From Chryseobacterium sp. StRB126 (GTDB lineage Bacteria; Bacteroidota; Bacteroidia; Flavobacteriales; Weeksellaceae), in NCBI RefSeq assembly GCF_000829375.1, contig NZ_AP014624.1, positions 4,278,001 to 4,342,000 on the forward strand: a stretch of DNA of 64,000 nt, in the 5' to 3' direction. Under the pieces are notes generated by a model. The model saw nothing but the letters and a program-made list of their open reading frames with translations. It ran no database searches and was not told where the DNA came from. Positions 8,119 to 16,992 of this stretch are shown one piece after another (the first letter of the stretch is position 1; each line of letters opens with the position of its first letter). The position numbers and the translations under genes are program-made.

Positions 8119-8721
8119 TTAAAAATTAACATAATTCAGCACCAATTGGGCAAAATTTGCAGTGAATAATTTAATTGAAATCGCTAAAAGGATAATACCG
8201 AAAACTTTCTGAAGAATCATCAAAGTAGCATCTCCTATTTTCTGCTCCAACCATTTCGCTGATTTCAGCACCAAATATACGAAAATTGTATTAAGAATAA
8301 TTCCGAAAATAATATTAATATCATGAAATTCAGCTCTGAGGGATAGCGCTGTTGTTAGAGTTCCGGCACCTGCAACCAGTGGAAATGCGATGGGTACGAT
8401 AGATGCAGCCTTTGCCTCGGTTGTTTTATTGATTTCAATTCCTAAAATCATTTCCAGCGCTATGACAAAAATCACAAAAGCTCCGGCAATCGCAAATGAA
8501 TTGACATCTACTCCAATGAGCTTTAGAATTTTATTTCCTACAAATAGGAAAACAATCATAATTACTCCTGCAGTAATTGCAGCCTTACCAGCTTCAATCT
8601 TTCCGAACTTCTGCTGAAGACTTACTATAATGGGAACTGAGCCGATAATATCGATAACGGCAAAAAGAACCATAAAGCTGGTAACGATCTCTTTAAAAGA
8701 GAAACCATCAAAAATTTCCAT
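8119..8721 (-). CDS. MarC-family integral membrane protein
   Basis: 200 residues with six predicted membrane segments and the family hallmarks FAVIDIIGSVPI near the N-terminus and PLVAGAGTLTTALSL in the fourth segment. MarC/YchE/YhcE proteins are inner-membrane proteins whose transport substrate has not been settled; the old link to multiple antibiotic resistance was not upheld for E. coli MarC. The ATG at 8721 lies 44 bp after the batD stop on the same strand, so it may be the tail of the Bat transcript. Confidence 0.9.
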   Translation of the reverse strand: MEIFDGFSFKEIVTSFMVLFAVIDIIGSVPIIVSLQQKFGKIEAGKAAITAGVIMIVFLFVGNKILKLIGVDVNSFAIAGAFVIFVIALEMILGIEINKTTEAKAASIVPIAFPLVAGAGTLTTALSLRAEFHDINIIFGIILNTIFVYLVLKSAKWLEQKIGDATLMILQKVFGIILLAISIKLFTANFAQLVLNYVNF

Positions 8722-8765
8722 CTCTTTGTAATTAAAAATTTCGCAAAAATATGAAAATAAATTAA

Positions 8766-10505
8766 TTATTTGCTAATTTGTGAATATAAATTAACAATTG
8801 TTTTCAAAAGTTCTTCTATACCATCATGAGATTTCACAGGAGCATATTTCTCCATCTGAATTTTCTGCTGCAATCTTGCATATTGTTCAGCCACTGAAGA
8901 GCCTTTGTGTTTTTCAAGAAAAGTCTTAAACTCTGCAGTAGAGCCTTGAAAATACTGGTTTCTCACTTCCTGATCCAATTCTTCCAGTGTAACAAAAAAC
9001 TTTTCATAATCGCCATTATCTTTGAGGTTTTCAAGATAACCAAAATAATCGTTGATATCCGTTTTCAGCAACTCTCTAATCTCTTTTTCCGTTTCAGCCA
9101 CAGAACCTAAAGGTTTTTGAGGTACGGTTTCCCTAACTAATGTACGTTTTTTTTGCCAAGTTTTAAATAGCAGGTACAGAATAAATAAACCTAAAAGAAT
9201 GGCAATATTGGTTAAAAGAATATTCCAGTGGAATTTACTCTTTTCTTTTACTTTAAATGAAGTGGTTTTAAGAACCGGAGTATCTACCGTCTCCAAAAGG
9301 TTATTGGTATATTCATTCACCTTTTCCACTGTAGAGCGGGATTCCATTACCTGATCGTGGGAAAGTGCATTTACATCCAAAATTTTCTGCCCCAAATCCA
9401 TATATTCTTTGCTCTCAGGATCAAAGAAAGCAAACGGTTCTGTCCTAATAGAAATAGCTCCTGATTTGTTAGGAATTACTACATAATTGGCAAAAACTTC
9501 TCCTTTCATCCCCGTGCTGCCCGGATAAACCTTTGAGATGACCTTTGGAGCAAAAACTTCATAATCGGGAGATGCTGCAATTTTCGGAAGTACCAGATCC
9601 GGTAAGTTTCCTTCTCCGGCAACCTTTACAACAACATTCAATGGCTTTTTAGCTTCAGGTTTTTCTTTCGTAGTATTATAAACGCTTACGTTAAAATTTC
9701 CAACTGCATTTTTAAAACCATCAGGGGCACCTTCCGGAAGTTTTCTTACATTAATTTTTACTTTATTGGAAACAATTTTATTTTTATTTGAATAGGAACT
9801 TACGGATGCCGATACTCCAGGCACTTCAACATATCCGGCTTCATTCGGGAAAACCATAAACATCGCCAGGATCTGGGATGCCATATTTCCGTTATCAGAC
9901 GGATCAATTTCAGATTTATTGAAATTAATTGGGTGTACGTTGATGTTTTCCTGTTGTGGAAGACGGATATTCTTTACTTTCCTAAGATTATCTATATTTC
10001 TGGAATATACTTTCAGAACAGCAATGGTAGGCTGATCCTGATATACATTCCTGTCTTCAATCTCCATATTCAGATATACTTCATTGGAAGTATTACTGGC
10101 TAAGGATTTCTTTTCAACAATATCTCGGATATTAACGTCGAAAGGTTCGGTTTTATAGATTTTATTATTGACGGTAACCAGTACTGATCCAATTTTAATT
10201 TTCCCTTTTTTCTTAGGCTCAAGAGCAATTCTGGATACTTTCTGAGTAATAAGTGTATTGGTTGCAGGATCAATCACGGTATTGGTTACGGATCCGCTGC
10301 CGATAATATTGAATTTTGAAAGATCCGGAAGCTGGAAACCCGTCTGCTGAACAAGATCACTCCCATTCAGTTCAAGAATTATTGTAAGGTTTACGATATC
10401 CTTACCTCCGTAATCGTTCTTATCAGCATCAAGAGAAAGATTTACCTGTCCGTAAGTAATTACGGATGCTAAAGTAAGCAATATGTAAATCAATTTGTTT
10501 TTCAT
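8766..10505 (-). CDS. batD: BatD aerotolerance protein
   Basis: 579 residues. The ATG at 10505 overlaps the TGA of batC (TGATG), which decides the start; a TTG six bases upstream is less likely. A signal peptide (LIYILLTLASVITYGQ) is followed by the oxygen-tolerance/BatD domain of repeated beta-sandwich units, one membrane helix near 430-450 (LTNIAILLGLFILYLLF) and a cytoplasmic helical tail. BatD is the last protein of the Bacteroides aerotolerance system, thought to sit in the inner membrane with its bulk in the periplasm and to work with the BatA/B von Willebrand proteins. Its mechanism is not known. Confidence 0.92.
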   Translation of the reverse strand: MKNKLIYILLTLASVITYGQVNLSLDADKNDYGGKDIVNLTIILELNGSDLVQQTGFQLPDLSKFNIIGSGSVTNTVIDPATNTLITQKVSRIALEPKKKGKIKIGSVLVTVNNKIYKTEPFDVNIRDIVEKKSLASNTSNEVYLNMEIEDRNVYQDQPTIAVLKVYSRNIDNLRKVKNIRLPQQENINVHPINFNKSEIDPSDNGNMASQILAMFMVFPNEAGYVEVPGVSASVSSYSNKNKIVSNKVKINVRKLPEGAPDGFKNAVGNFNVSVYNTTKEKPEAKKPLNVVVKVAGEGNLPDLVLPKIAASPDYEVFAPKVISKVYPGSTGMKGEVFANYVVIPNKSGAISIRTEPFAFFDPESKEYMDLGQKILDVNALSHDQVMESRSTVEKVNEYTNNLLETVDTPVLKTTSFKVKEKSKFHWNILLTNIAILLGLFILYLLFKTWQKKRTLVRETVPQKPLGSVAETEKEIRELLKTDINDYFGYLENLKDNGDYEKFFVTLEELDQEVRNQYFQGSTAEFKTFLEKHKGSSVAEQYARLQQKIQMEKYAPVKSHDGIEELLKTIVNLYSQISK

Positions 10506-11251
10506 CACCAATCTTTCTCGTTGCTTTCGGGCATCGAATAAGAATTCTTGTTTAAAATTCTTCTGGCGGTTTCTTTTTCTTTTTCGTTTATTTTATCTAA
10601 GAGCTGATTTTCAAGATTTTTCGGCATTCTGCCCTCATTATTCTGATTTTTCTGAGGATTGCCCTGGTCACTTTTACCTTCGTTTTGCTGGCCATTTCCC
10701 TGATCCTGTCTTTGATCCTTTTTATCACCTTTCTGATCTTCACCTTTGTTCTGATCATTACCACTACCGCCGCCTTGTCCGGACTTATTCTGCTCGTTTT
10801 TGTTTTGTTGCTTTTCTTTTTCCTTTAGTTTAGCAATCTCATAATTTTTACGGGTAGCTTCACTGTAAGGATTTTGTTTAAGCGATTTTTTATAATAATC
10901 TGCCGCTTTTTCCGGCTGATTCATCTGCATATAGGTATTTCCTAAATTATGAAGGGCAGCCGCCTTGTCCGGAAGCGTTTGTGAAAGTTGTTGTGCTTTT
11001 TCAAATTCCGCTTTTGCTTCTTCATACTTTTTACTTTTATACAAAGCATTTCCCATATTGTAATGAGCCGTAAAATCTTTGTCATTGGATTTTACAGCTT
11101 CTACATATTTAGAAGAGGCTCCGTCATAGTCTTTACCGTCAAATTTCTGATTGCCTTCATGAACCAAAGTTCTGTAGTTTTCCTGCCCAAACAAAAAGCC
11201 TGAGAATGAGAAAGCAACTATAAACGATAAAAATATGATTTTAGTATTCAT
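10505..11251 (-). CDS. batC: BatC, TPR-containing aerotolerance protein
   Basis: 248 residues from the ATG at 11251; an upstream TTG at 11260 is possible but unlikely. A signal peptide (IIFLSFIVAFSFSGFLFGQ) leads into three or four TPR motifs between about 30 and 135 (AHYNMGNALYKSKKYEEAKA, ALHNLGNTYMQMNQPEKAAD). A low-complexity Q/N/G/K-rich region follows (about 155-205), then a short conserved tail (LENQLLDKINEKEKETARRI). TPRs usually hold protein partners together, here presumably the other Bat proteins at the membrane. It is separated from batB by a 99-bp gap and overlaps batD. Confidence 0.92.
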   Translation of the reverse strand: MNTKIIFLSFIVAFSFSGFLFGQENYRTLVHEGNQKFDGKDYDGASSKYVEAVKSNDKDFTAHYNMGNALYKSKKYEEAKAEFEKAQQLSQTLPDKAAALHNLGNTYMQMNQPEKAADYYKKSLKQNPYSEATRKNYEIAKLKEKEKQQNKNEQNKSGQGGGSGNDQNKGEDQKGDKKDQRQDQGNGQQNEGKSDQGNPQKNQNNEGRMPKNLENQLLDKINEKEKETARRILNKNSYSMPESNEKDW

Positions 11252-11350
11252 TACTTGCAAAATTATTCCTTTATATGTTAAGAAACAGAGTTTTATTTGT
11301 TAAAATTGGGTTAAAGTACCTATAGATTTTCTTCTATAAATAAAGGAAAA

Positions 11351-12358
11351 CTATAGATTGAAATCATTTTTGGGATTAAAAATATAAATTAAAAAGAAAA
11401 ACAAGATAGATACCGCTAAAAAATATTGATAATAATGGTTTGCATTCTGTGATTTTACCAGTGTTTCTGATCCTGAAGACTTCTTATTAATAGCATCAAT
11501 GATCCTGTCCGGAGCCTCATTGATATTATTTCCGTCAATATATGCTCCTCCTGTAGAACCTGCCATTTTACTCAAGGCTTCAGTTTGTCTTTTGGAAATA
11601 ACCGTACTTCCATTGACATCCGTTTTATAGCCCATCAATTGTCCATCGTTGTATACAGGAACCGGAGCTCCTTCATCCGTTCCTATTCCTACAGAGGTAA
11701 TAGTAATTCCTTCTTTATTGGCAAGCCTTATGGCTGCATTGTCATTCCCTTCATTATCTTCACCGTCACTCAGCAATATAACTTTTCGGGACCCTTTGCT
11801 TACATTTTTAAATTTCTCAGTGGCTGCCTGCATTCCTTTCAGAAAATCTGTTCCCTGGATCTTCATGGAGTTGGTTTCAATAGCCCCAATATAAGTTTCC
11901 GCAGAATTATAATCTGTTGTTAAAGGCATTATTGATATAGCCTGACCTGCAAAAATAACAATTCCGATCTTATCGTTCTTCATTTTCGACATAGTCTGCA
12001 TCATCAGGTTTTTGGCCTCTGTAAGGCGACTCGGTTCAATATCTTCTGCATTCATGGAGTTGGAAACATCCAACATAAAGATCACATTATTCAACCTCTG
12101 ATTACTTTTCACCTCTTCGGATCCATTCAAAAGATCGATGATTGAAAATATCAGAAATAACGTACCCAACAGGTATAACGCAGGAAAAAACCTTGTAAAT
12201 CCTGAATTCTTTTCAAACAAATGATCATGAAACTGGCCGGCAGCAAAGATATCTCTCTTTTTCTTTCTCCATTTAAAAAAACGAACCAAAAAGAAAGCTA
12301 ACAGCGGCAATAGCAACAGTAAAAATAAATACCAGTAATTTCCTAAAGACCAACTCAT
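11351..12358 (-). CDS. batB: BatB, von Willebrand factor A membrane protein
   Basis: 335 residues. Membrane segments at about 7-27 and 58-78 precede a von Willebrand A domain whose metal-ion-dependent adhesion site reads DVSNSMN, with the companion residues T (TTDYNS) and D (LLSDGEDNEG). A final membrane helix lies near 310-328 (QYFLAVSILFFFLIYIF). The ATG overlaps the batA stop (TGATG). BatA and BatB are paralogues believed to form a membrane complex with BatC-E; loss in Bacteroides lowers tolerance to oxygen. Confidence 0.93.
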   Translation of the reverse strand: MSWSLGNYWYLFLLLLLPLLAFFLVRFFKWRKKKRDIFAAGQFHDHLFEKNSGFTRFFPALYLLGTLFLIFSIIDLLNGSEEVKSNQRLNNVIFMLDVSNSMNAEDIEPSRLTEAKNLMMQTMSKMKNDKIGIVIFAGQAISIMPLTTDYNSAETYIGAIETNSMKIQGTDFLKGMQAATEKFKNVSKGSRKVILLSDGEDNEGNDNAAIRLANKEGITITSVGIGTDEGAPVPVYNDGQLMGYKTDVNGSTVISKRQTEALSKMAGSTGGAYIDGNNINEAPDRIIDAINKKSSGSETLVKSQNANHYYQYFLAVSILFFFLIYIFNPKNDFNL

Positions 12359-13350
12359 CAGCTTAAAATTTTATAAAACACCCATCTCATTAATGCATCC
12401 AGTACCAGCACCGCCAAAGCTATCCAAAGAAAGATCTTGAAATACTCTTCATAGTTATACAGCTTTGATACTTTTACATCAGATTTTTCCAACTGATTGA
12501 TCTCATCATATACTTCTTCAAGGCTGCTGTTGGAAGTAGCTCTGAAATATTTTCCACCTGTAGTCTGAGCAATTTCTCTCAAGGTATTTTCATCGATAGT
12601 TACCTCAGCTTCAGTAAAAATAAGATCTCCGAAAAAATCTACGGCTGTTGGCATCAGCGCATAACCATTTGTCCCAATACCAATGGTGTATACCTTTATA
12701 TTATTATTTTTTGCCAGTTCTGCCGCAAGTTGTGGCGGGATTGCATTTTCAATATTACTTACCCCGTCCGTCATCAGAATGATAACCTTGCTTTTGGCCT
12801 TACTTTTAATCAAATGATTCACAGCAACAGAAAGCCCTTCTCCAATGGCTGTTCCCGGTTCAAGACCTGTAGAATTAAGATTTTTGATCTCATCAATCAC
12901 CACCTGATGGTCTGATGTAACAGGAACTTTGGTAAATGCTTCAGCCGCATAGGCAACTACTCCTATCCTGTCATTCGGACGTTTCTGAACAAATTTAACA
13001 GCAATATCCTTCAGGGCAGTAATACGATCCGGATTTAAATCTTTTGCCAGCATACTGAGTGAAACATCAATAGACAGCATAATATCTACTCCTTTGGTAT
13101 CATCTCTGTCCTGTGAAACCGTAAAGGTTCTGGGTCTTGCCATGGCAATAATAAGTGCCGAAAGAATGATATACTTTGATATCTTCAATAAGAAAAGAAT
13201 ACCTTGTATACTGCCACCCGTTCCCATATTTTTTATGGTAGGAACTTTTATACCTTTTCTTTTCTTTTTACCCGCATCTTTTATGATAAGAGGAATAAAC
13301 AGCAGAAAAAGCAGTAAAAACCACGGACTGTAAAATTCAAAACTAAACAT
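12358..13350 (-). CDS. batA: BatA, von Willebrand factor A membrane protein
   Basis: 330 residues with the same plan as BatB: a first helix (PWFLLLFLLFIPLII), a second near 53-72, a von Willebrand A domain with intact MIDAS (DVSLSM, then TSD and MTDGVSN), and a C-terminal helix (FLWIALAVLVLDALMRW). It begins inside the last codons of the upstream BatD-like gene (8-bp overlap) and ends overlapping batB, so translation of the three is coupled. Position and motif quality make the assignment secure; the biochemical role remains unknown for the family. Confidence 0.93.
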   Translation of the reverse strand: MFSFEFYSPWFLLLFLLFIPLIIKDAGKKKRKGIKVPTIKNMGTGGSIQGILFLLKISKYIILSALIIAMARPRTFTVSQDRDDTKGVDIMLSIDVSLSMLAKDLNPDRITALKDIAVKFVQKRPNDRIGVVAYAAEAFTKVPVTSDHQVVIDEIKNLNSTGLEPGTAIGEGLSVAVNHLIKSKAKSKVIILMTDGVSNIENAIPPQLAAELAKNNNIKVYTIGIGTNGYALMPTAVDFFGDLIFTEAEVTIDENTLREIAQTTGGKYFRATSNSSLEEVYDEINQLEKSDVKVSKLYNYEEYFKIFLWIALAVLVLDALMRWVFYKILS

Positions 13351-14239
13351 CCTTTCTTAAGTTTTCGAATTCTAAATCTTTGGATGATCTTTTCACAAAG
13401 TCTCTGATGTCTGCAAAGTCTTTCTCCATCACTGCCTGATCCGGAAATGTTTTGGCAAATTTCACCAAATCGCCTCTCAGGAATACTTCTTCTATAATTT
13501 TCTCATTATCCTGAGAAATGGTATTGTTCTTCTTCATTACATCAATAAGGTCATCTGTTAAAAGAACATCTGCAGGAAGATGATATTGTTTTGCAATAAA
13601 GTTTCTAGATATTTCGATCAGTTCCACATAGAACGAACGGAAATTACCGTCTTCAATATATTTTTTCTTTTTAAGGGAATCCAATTCCTTCAAGGTTTGG
13701 TTGGTGGCTACCACTGGAGAGCTTTTCGCTTTTCTGCCCCATTTTACAATCATAATGATAGCAATAATCAGAGCAATGGCTGCCAATGCTGCCAAAATAT
13801 AAAACTTGTACAGTTCCCAATAATCTTTGGCATCAAGCTTCACCTCCTTGTTTTTCATGATATCATTAATCTGGTCGGCTTTCTGCGCTGTATTAATGAC
13901 TTCTATTTCGTAAGGAATGGTTTTTAGTAGTTTATCTCCTACTTTAAACTCCAGTTCAGGAATGGTAAATTTCCCTTCTTCAAAAACGGCAAATTCTATT
14001 TTTCTTTCGTAGGAATTAGCATTTTGTCCAATGCTGTCTTTGGTTTCTTCAAAGTGAAAAGGCAGCAATTCATTTTTGGCTGCAGAGTTTACCTGCTCAT
14101 CATGGATATTATCAATCTTTATAACAAGATGATTGGTTTCTCCCAGAGCAATGGTTTTCTTCTCTACATTGGAGGATAATATCTGTGAAAAAGCATTTGC
14201 ACAGACTAGAAAAGATAGTATTAAAAGTATTTTTTTCAA
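13343..14239 (-). CDS. BatD-like/oxygen-tolerance protein of the Bat operon
   Basis: About 298 residues if translation starts at the TTG at 14239-14237, which gives a clean signal peptide (LKKILLILSFLVCANAFSQ). The frame also has an ATG at 14287, but those first residues come from a dispersed repeat and would push the signal peptide inward. The mature part has a periplasmic beta domain (LGETNHLVIKIDNIHDE...), one membrane helix near residue 150-175 (ILAALAAIALIIAIIMIVKW) and a helical cytoplasmic domain. It matches the extra gene found between DUF58 and batA in Flavobacteriia and probably partners the von Willebrand proteins. Confidence 0.75.
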   Translation of the reverse strand: MKKILLILSFLVCANAFSQILSSNVEKKTIALGETNHLVIKIDNIHDEQVNSAAKNELLPFHFEETKDSIGQNANSYERKIEFAVFEEGKFTIPELEFKVGDKLLKTIPYEIEVINTAQKADQINDIMKNKEVKLDAKDYWELYKFYILAALAAIALIIAIIMIVKWGRKAKSSPVVATNQTLKELDSLKKKKYIEDGNFRSFYVELIEISRNFIAKQYHLPADVLLTDDLIDVMKKNNTISQDNEKIIEEVFLRGDLVKFAKTFPDQAVMEKDFADIRDFVKRSSKDLEFENLRKDV

Positions 14240-14253
14240 TGTTAAATAATAAT

Positions 14254-14300
14254 AAAGGCTAATGCCTGATGTTTTATTGACGGGCAAAACCCACCGTTAT
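14254..14300. repeat. Dispersed GGCTAAAGCC-type repeat, copy 2 (degenerate)
   Basis: Contains AAAGGCTAATGCCTGATG, then TTTTATTGACGGGC and AAAACCCACC, in the same order and spacing as 7638-7700 but with mismatches. It fills the gap between the DUF58 gene and the next gene of the Bat operon and includes the last codon of the former and the only upstream ATG of the latter. Confidence 0.5.
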
Positions 14301-15160
14301 TTTTTCTGAAAATAATTATACAACAATTTTGAATAATCCGAACCGGTATTTACATTCATAAAACTTGCCGAACTATTGGCAAAATCTTCTTCCAACGCTC
14401 TTAATTTCTGTTTCTGAGCTTCTGCAAAGGTATATCTCCATCTTGCACTGGAAGTATTGGCCCATATTTCTTTTCCTGTTTCCACATCATACAGCAAGGT
14501 GTACCCTACATCAGGAATTTCATTGTCTTTTTCATCATAAATCCTCATTCCTAACAGCTGATGTTTCTTGGATGCCACTCTCAGCATTTTAGAGTCATAT
14601 TCATCCTGAAAGTCTGAAAGCAGGAATACCAAAGATTTTCTTTTAAAAATCCCCATCATATATTCCATCGCCTTATCTATTTTAGATTCTGCCGGAACAT
14701 AGTCTGCCGTAAGAATATTGCTGATGATGGAAAGAATATGTTTTCTTCCTTTTTGAGGAGGAATTACTTTATATACTTTATCAGCAAACAGAATCAATCC
14801 TACCTTATCATTATTTCCAGCTGCTGAAAATCCTAAGCTGGCCGCAATTTCTGCAACATATTCTCTCTTCAGCTGAGCTTTTGTTCCATAATTCATAGAG
14901 GCGGAAATATCTACTATGAGCATCATGGTCAATTCCCTTTCTTCTTCCATTACCTTTACAAATGGCTCACGGAAACGTGCTGTTTTATTCCAGTCGATTC
15001 TCCTTATCTCATCACCAAACTGGTATGGGCGGACTTCCGAGAAAGTCATCCCCTGCCCTTTAAAGGCACTGTGATATTGCCCCATTAAAGCAGCCTCCGT
15101 CTTCTTTCTGGTACGGATTTCTATCTGCTTTACTTTTTTTACAATATCTTTTATCTGCAT
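14297..15160 (-). CDS. DUF58-domain protein of the MoxR/Bat operon
   Basis: 287 residues. The DUF58 core is seen in VRPYQFGDEIRRIDWNKTAR (around 43-62), and the following von Willebrand-like half carries DISASMN and LLSDFQDE. Such proteins lack membrane segments and always accompany a MoxR ATPase, which is thought to act on them as a chaperone in assembling the membrane complex. It lies in the expected position after moxR, although here a GNAT gene sits between the two. Confidence 0.9.
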   Translation of the reverse strand: MQIKDIVKKVKQIEIRTRKKTEAALMGQYHSAFKGQGMTFSEVRPYQFGDEIRRIDWNKTARFREPFVKVMEEERELTMMLIVDISASMNYGTKAQLKREYVAEIAASLGFSAAGNNDKVGLILFADKVYKVIPPQKGRKHILSIISNILTADYVPAESKIDKAMEYMMGIFKRKSLVFLLSDFQDEYDSKMLRVASKKHQLLGMRIYDEKDNEIPDVGYTLLYDVETGKEIWANTSSARWRYTFAEAQKQKLRALEEDFANSSASFMNVNTGSDYSKLLYNYFQKK

Positions 15161-15262
15161 AGAGGATTGTTATGTTTAAAGTTGAAAGTTTTGGGTTTAA
15201 GTTTTTTCGGAATCGGGGTACGAGTTTCGGGATTCATATCCTACTTCCTCATGCTTTAATTC

Positions 15263-15718
15263 CTACTTAAACTCAATAGACACATTCAACCATTCGTCAT
15301 CAAACTTTGGACTGTATTTTTTATAAAAACTGATGGCTGGTTCGTTCCAGTTTAACACCTGAAAAACCATTCCGCTGTATGCATTTGATTTTCCATATTC
15401 CACTGTGGCATCAAACAGAAGTTTCCCAATCTGTTTTCCTCTCATTTTTTCTGTGACTACCAGGTCTTCAAGATAAAGTCTTCTCCCTTTCCATGTTGAA
15501 TATCGATCATAATATAATGAGATCCCTACAATTTCACCATCCAATTCTGCAACAAAAGCGCCCCAAACCGGAGAGTTCCCAAATCCATCTTCCGTAAACT
15601 CATCCAGAGTTACCGTTACTTCATGTAATGCTTTTTCATATTCTGCCAGCTCTTTAATTAATTCCAACATGGAAGCACAGTCTTCCTGAACTGCTTTTCT
15701 GATTATAACATCACTCAT
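15263..15718 (-). CDS. GNAT-family N-acetyltransferase
   Basis: 151 residues with the acetyl-CoA binding motif A, LEDLVVTEKMRGKQIGKLLF (R/Q-x-x-G-x-G/A type), and motif B NWNEPAISFYKKYS with the late tyrosine used as a general acid. The sequence pattern is close to the diamine/spermidine acetyltransferase (SSAT-like) group, so a polyamine or amino acid is a plausible acceptor, but this is not proven. Its ATG overlaps the moxR stop (TAATG), so it is translationally coupled to moxR within the Bat operon, an uncommon companion. Confidence 0.88.
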   Translation of the reverse strand: MSDVIIRKAVQEDCASMLELIKELAEYEKALHEVTVTLDEFTEDGFGNSPVWGAFVAELDGEIVGISLYYDRYSTWKGRRLYLEDLVVTEKMRGKQIGKLLFDATVEYGKSNAYSGMVFQVLNWNEPAISFYKKYSPKFDDEWLNVSIEFK

Positions 15719-16722
15719 TATGGCGCCTGGATTTTTGCTAAAATTCTGTTAATGATTTCTTCTGTTGTGATTTCTTCTGCTTCTGCTTCAAAGGTTAAGC
15801 CCATTCTATGTCTCAGTACATCTTTGGCCAATGCTTTTACATCTTCAGGAATTACAAAAGCTCTTCCTTTTAAAAACGCATAGGCTCTTGAAGCAATAGC
15901 AAGGTTAATGGATGCTCTTGGAGAAGCTCCAAAACTGATATAGTTTTTAAGTTCAGATAATCCGTAGTTTTCAGGATAGCGGGTTGCAAAAACCATATCC
16001 AGAATATATTTTTCTATTTTTTCATCTAAATAGATCTGATTAATCAACTCTTTTGCATCAACAATATCCTGAAGTGCAATCACCGGTTTCACTGTGGGTT
16101 GATGGGAAGTGGAAACCATTCTCATCACCTGTCTTTCATCTTCAAAAGCAGGATAATCAATGGTACACTTCAGCATAAAACGATCACTTTGTGCTTCCGG
16201 CAACAGATACGTTCCTTCCTGGTCGATCGGGTTCTGGGTAGCCAGTACCAAAAATGGTTTTGGAAGTTTCATGGTTTCGTCACCAATCGTTACCTGCTTT
16301 TCCTGCATCACTTCTAAAAGCGCAGACTGTACTTTTGCAGGAGCACGGTTAATCTCATCCGCAAGAACGAAATTCGCAAATACCGGACCTTTTTTTATAG
16401 AAAAATCATTGTCTTTAATATTGAAAATCATGGTTCCCACTACATCTGCAGGAAGTAAATCCGGGGTAAACTGAATTCTTGAAAAGTCTCCATGAACTGC
16501 ATCTGCCAGGGTTTTTATCGCCAGGGTTTTTGCCAGTCCCGGTACTCCTTCAAGAAGCACGTGGCCATTCCCTAAAAGCCCAACCAATAGACGGTCTACC
16601 ATGTATTCCTGCCCAATAATCACCTTGTTGATTTCCTGTCTCAGAAGAGAAAATAAGTAGTTTTTTTCTTTTACTTTTTCCGTCAACTGACGGAGATCCT
16701 CGGCTTGATATGTATCTGACAT
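15718..16722 (-). CDS. MoxR-family AAA+ ATPase
   Basis: 334 residues from the ATG at 16722 (MSDTYQAEDLRQL), the start typical for Flavobacteriia; another ATG at 16767 would add 15 residues. It shows the Walker A GVPGLAKT, Walker B LADEIN, sensor 1 ATQNP, arginine finger region EAQSDRF and the lid domain GASPRASI. MoxR ATPases act as chaperones for metal or complex assembly of von Willebrand domain partners, here DUF58, BatA and BatB encoded just downstream. It is the first gene of the operon, so the promoter should lie within 16723-16912; I see no clear consensus match there. Confidence 0.93.
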   Translation of the reverse strand: MSDTYQAEDLRQLTEKVKEKNYLFSLLRQEINKVIIGQEYMVDRLLVGLLGNGHVLLEGVPGLAKTLAIKTLADAVHGDFSRIQFTPDLLPADVVGTMIFNIKDNDFSIKKGPVFANFVLADEINRAPAKVQSALLEVMQEKQVTIGDETMKLPKPFLVLATQNPIDQEGTYLLPEAQSDRFMLKCTIDYPAFEDERQVMRMVSTSHQPTVKPVIALQDIVDAKELINQIYLDEKIEKYILDMVFATRYPENYGLSELKNYISFGASPRASINLAIASRAYAFLKGRAFVIPEDVKALAKDVLRHRMGLTFEAEAEEITTEEIINRILAKIQAP

Positions 16723-16912
16723 AGCTTGATTTAAAATAAGTGGTAAATTTCTGATAAATACTTGCATTAATCAACATAATGAATGCCATATTTGAGTTAA
16801 AGTTTGTTAAATATTCCAGGTTTAACAAACATTTTTGAATTCAAAATGCATTCTACTGTGATAATTCTATTGTAATATTTCAATCTTTTATATTATCATT
16901 CAATTCATTATA

Positions 16913-16950
16913 AAAAAATGTTGTGACAAATAATTATCACAACATTTTTT
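16913..16950 (-). terminator. Strong hairpin between moxR and the secreted protein gene
   Basis: AAAAAATGTTGTGA at 16913-16926 pairs perfectly with TCACAACATTTTTT at 16937-16950 around a 10-nt loop. A/T runs on both flanks make it work in either direction. It lies 43 bp beyond the stop of the leftward gene at 16993. Confidence 0.88.
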
Positions 16951-16992
16951 ATTAATTAGTGCTTCCTTACAATGGAAACTTATATAAAGCGA

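Noticed and set aside
10495..10833. 112-codon rightward frame over the batC end
   Set aside because: It is antisense to the Q/N/K-rich tail of batC, whose composition opens frames on the opposite strand.
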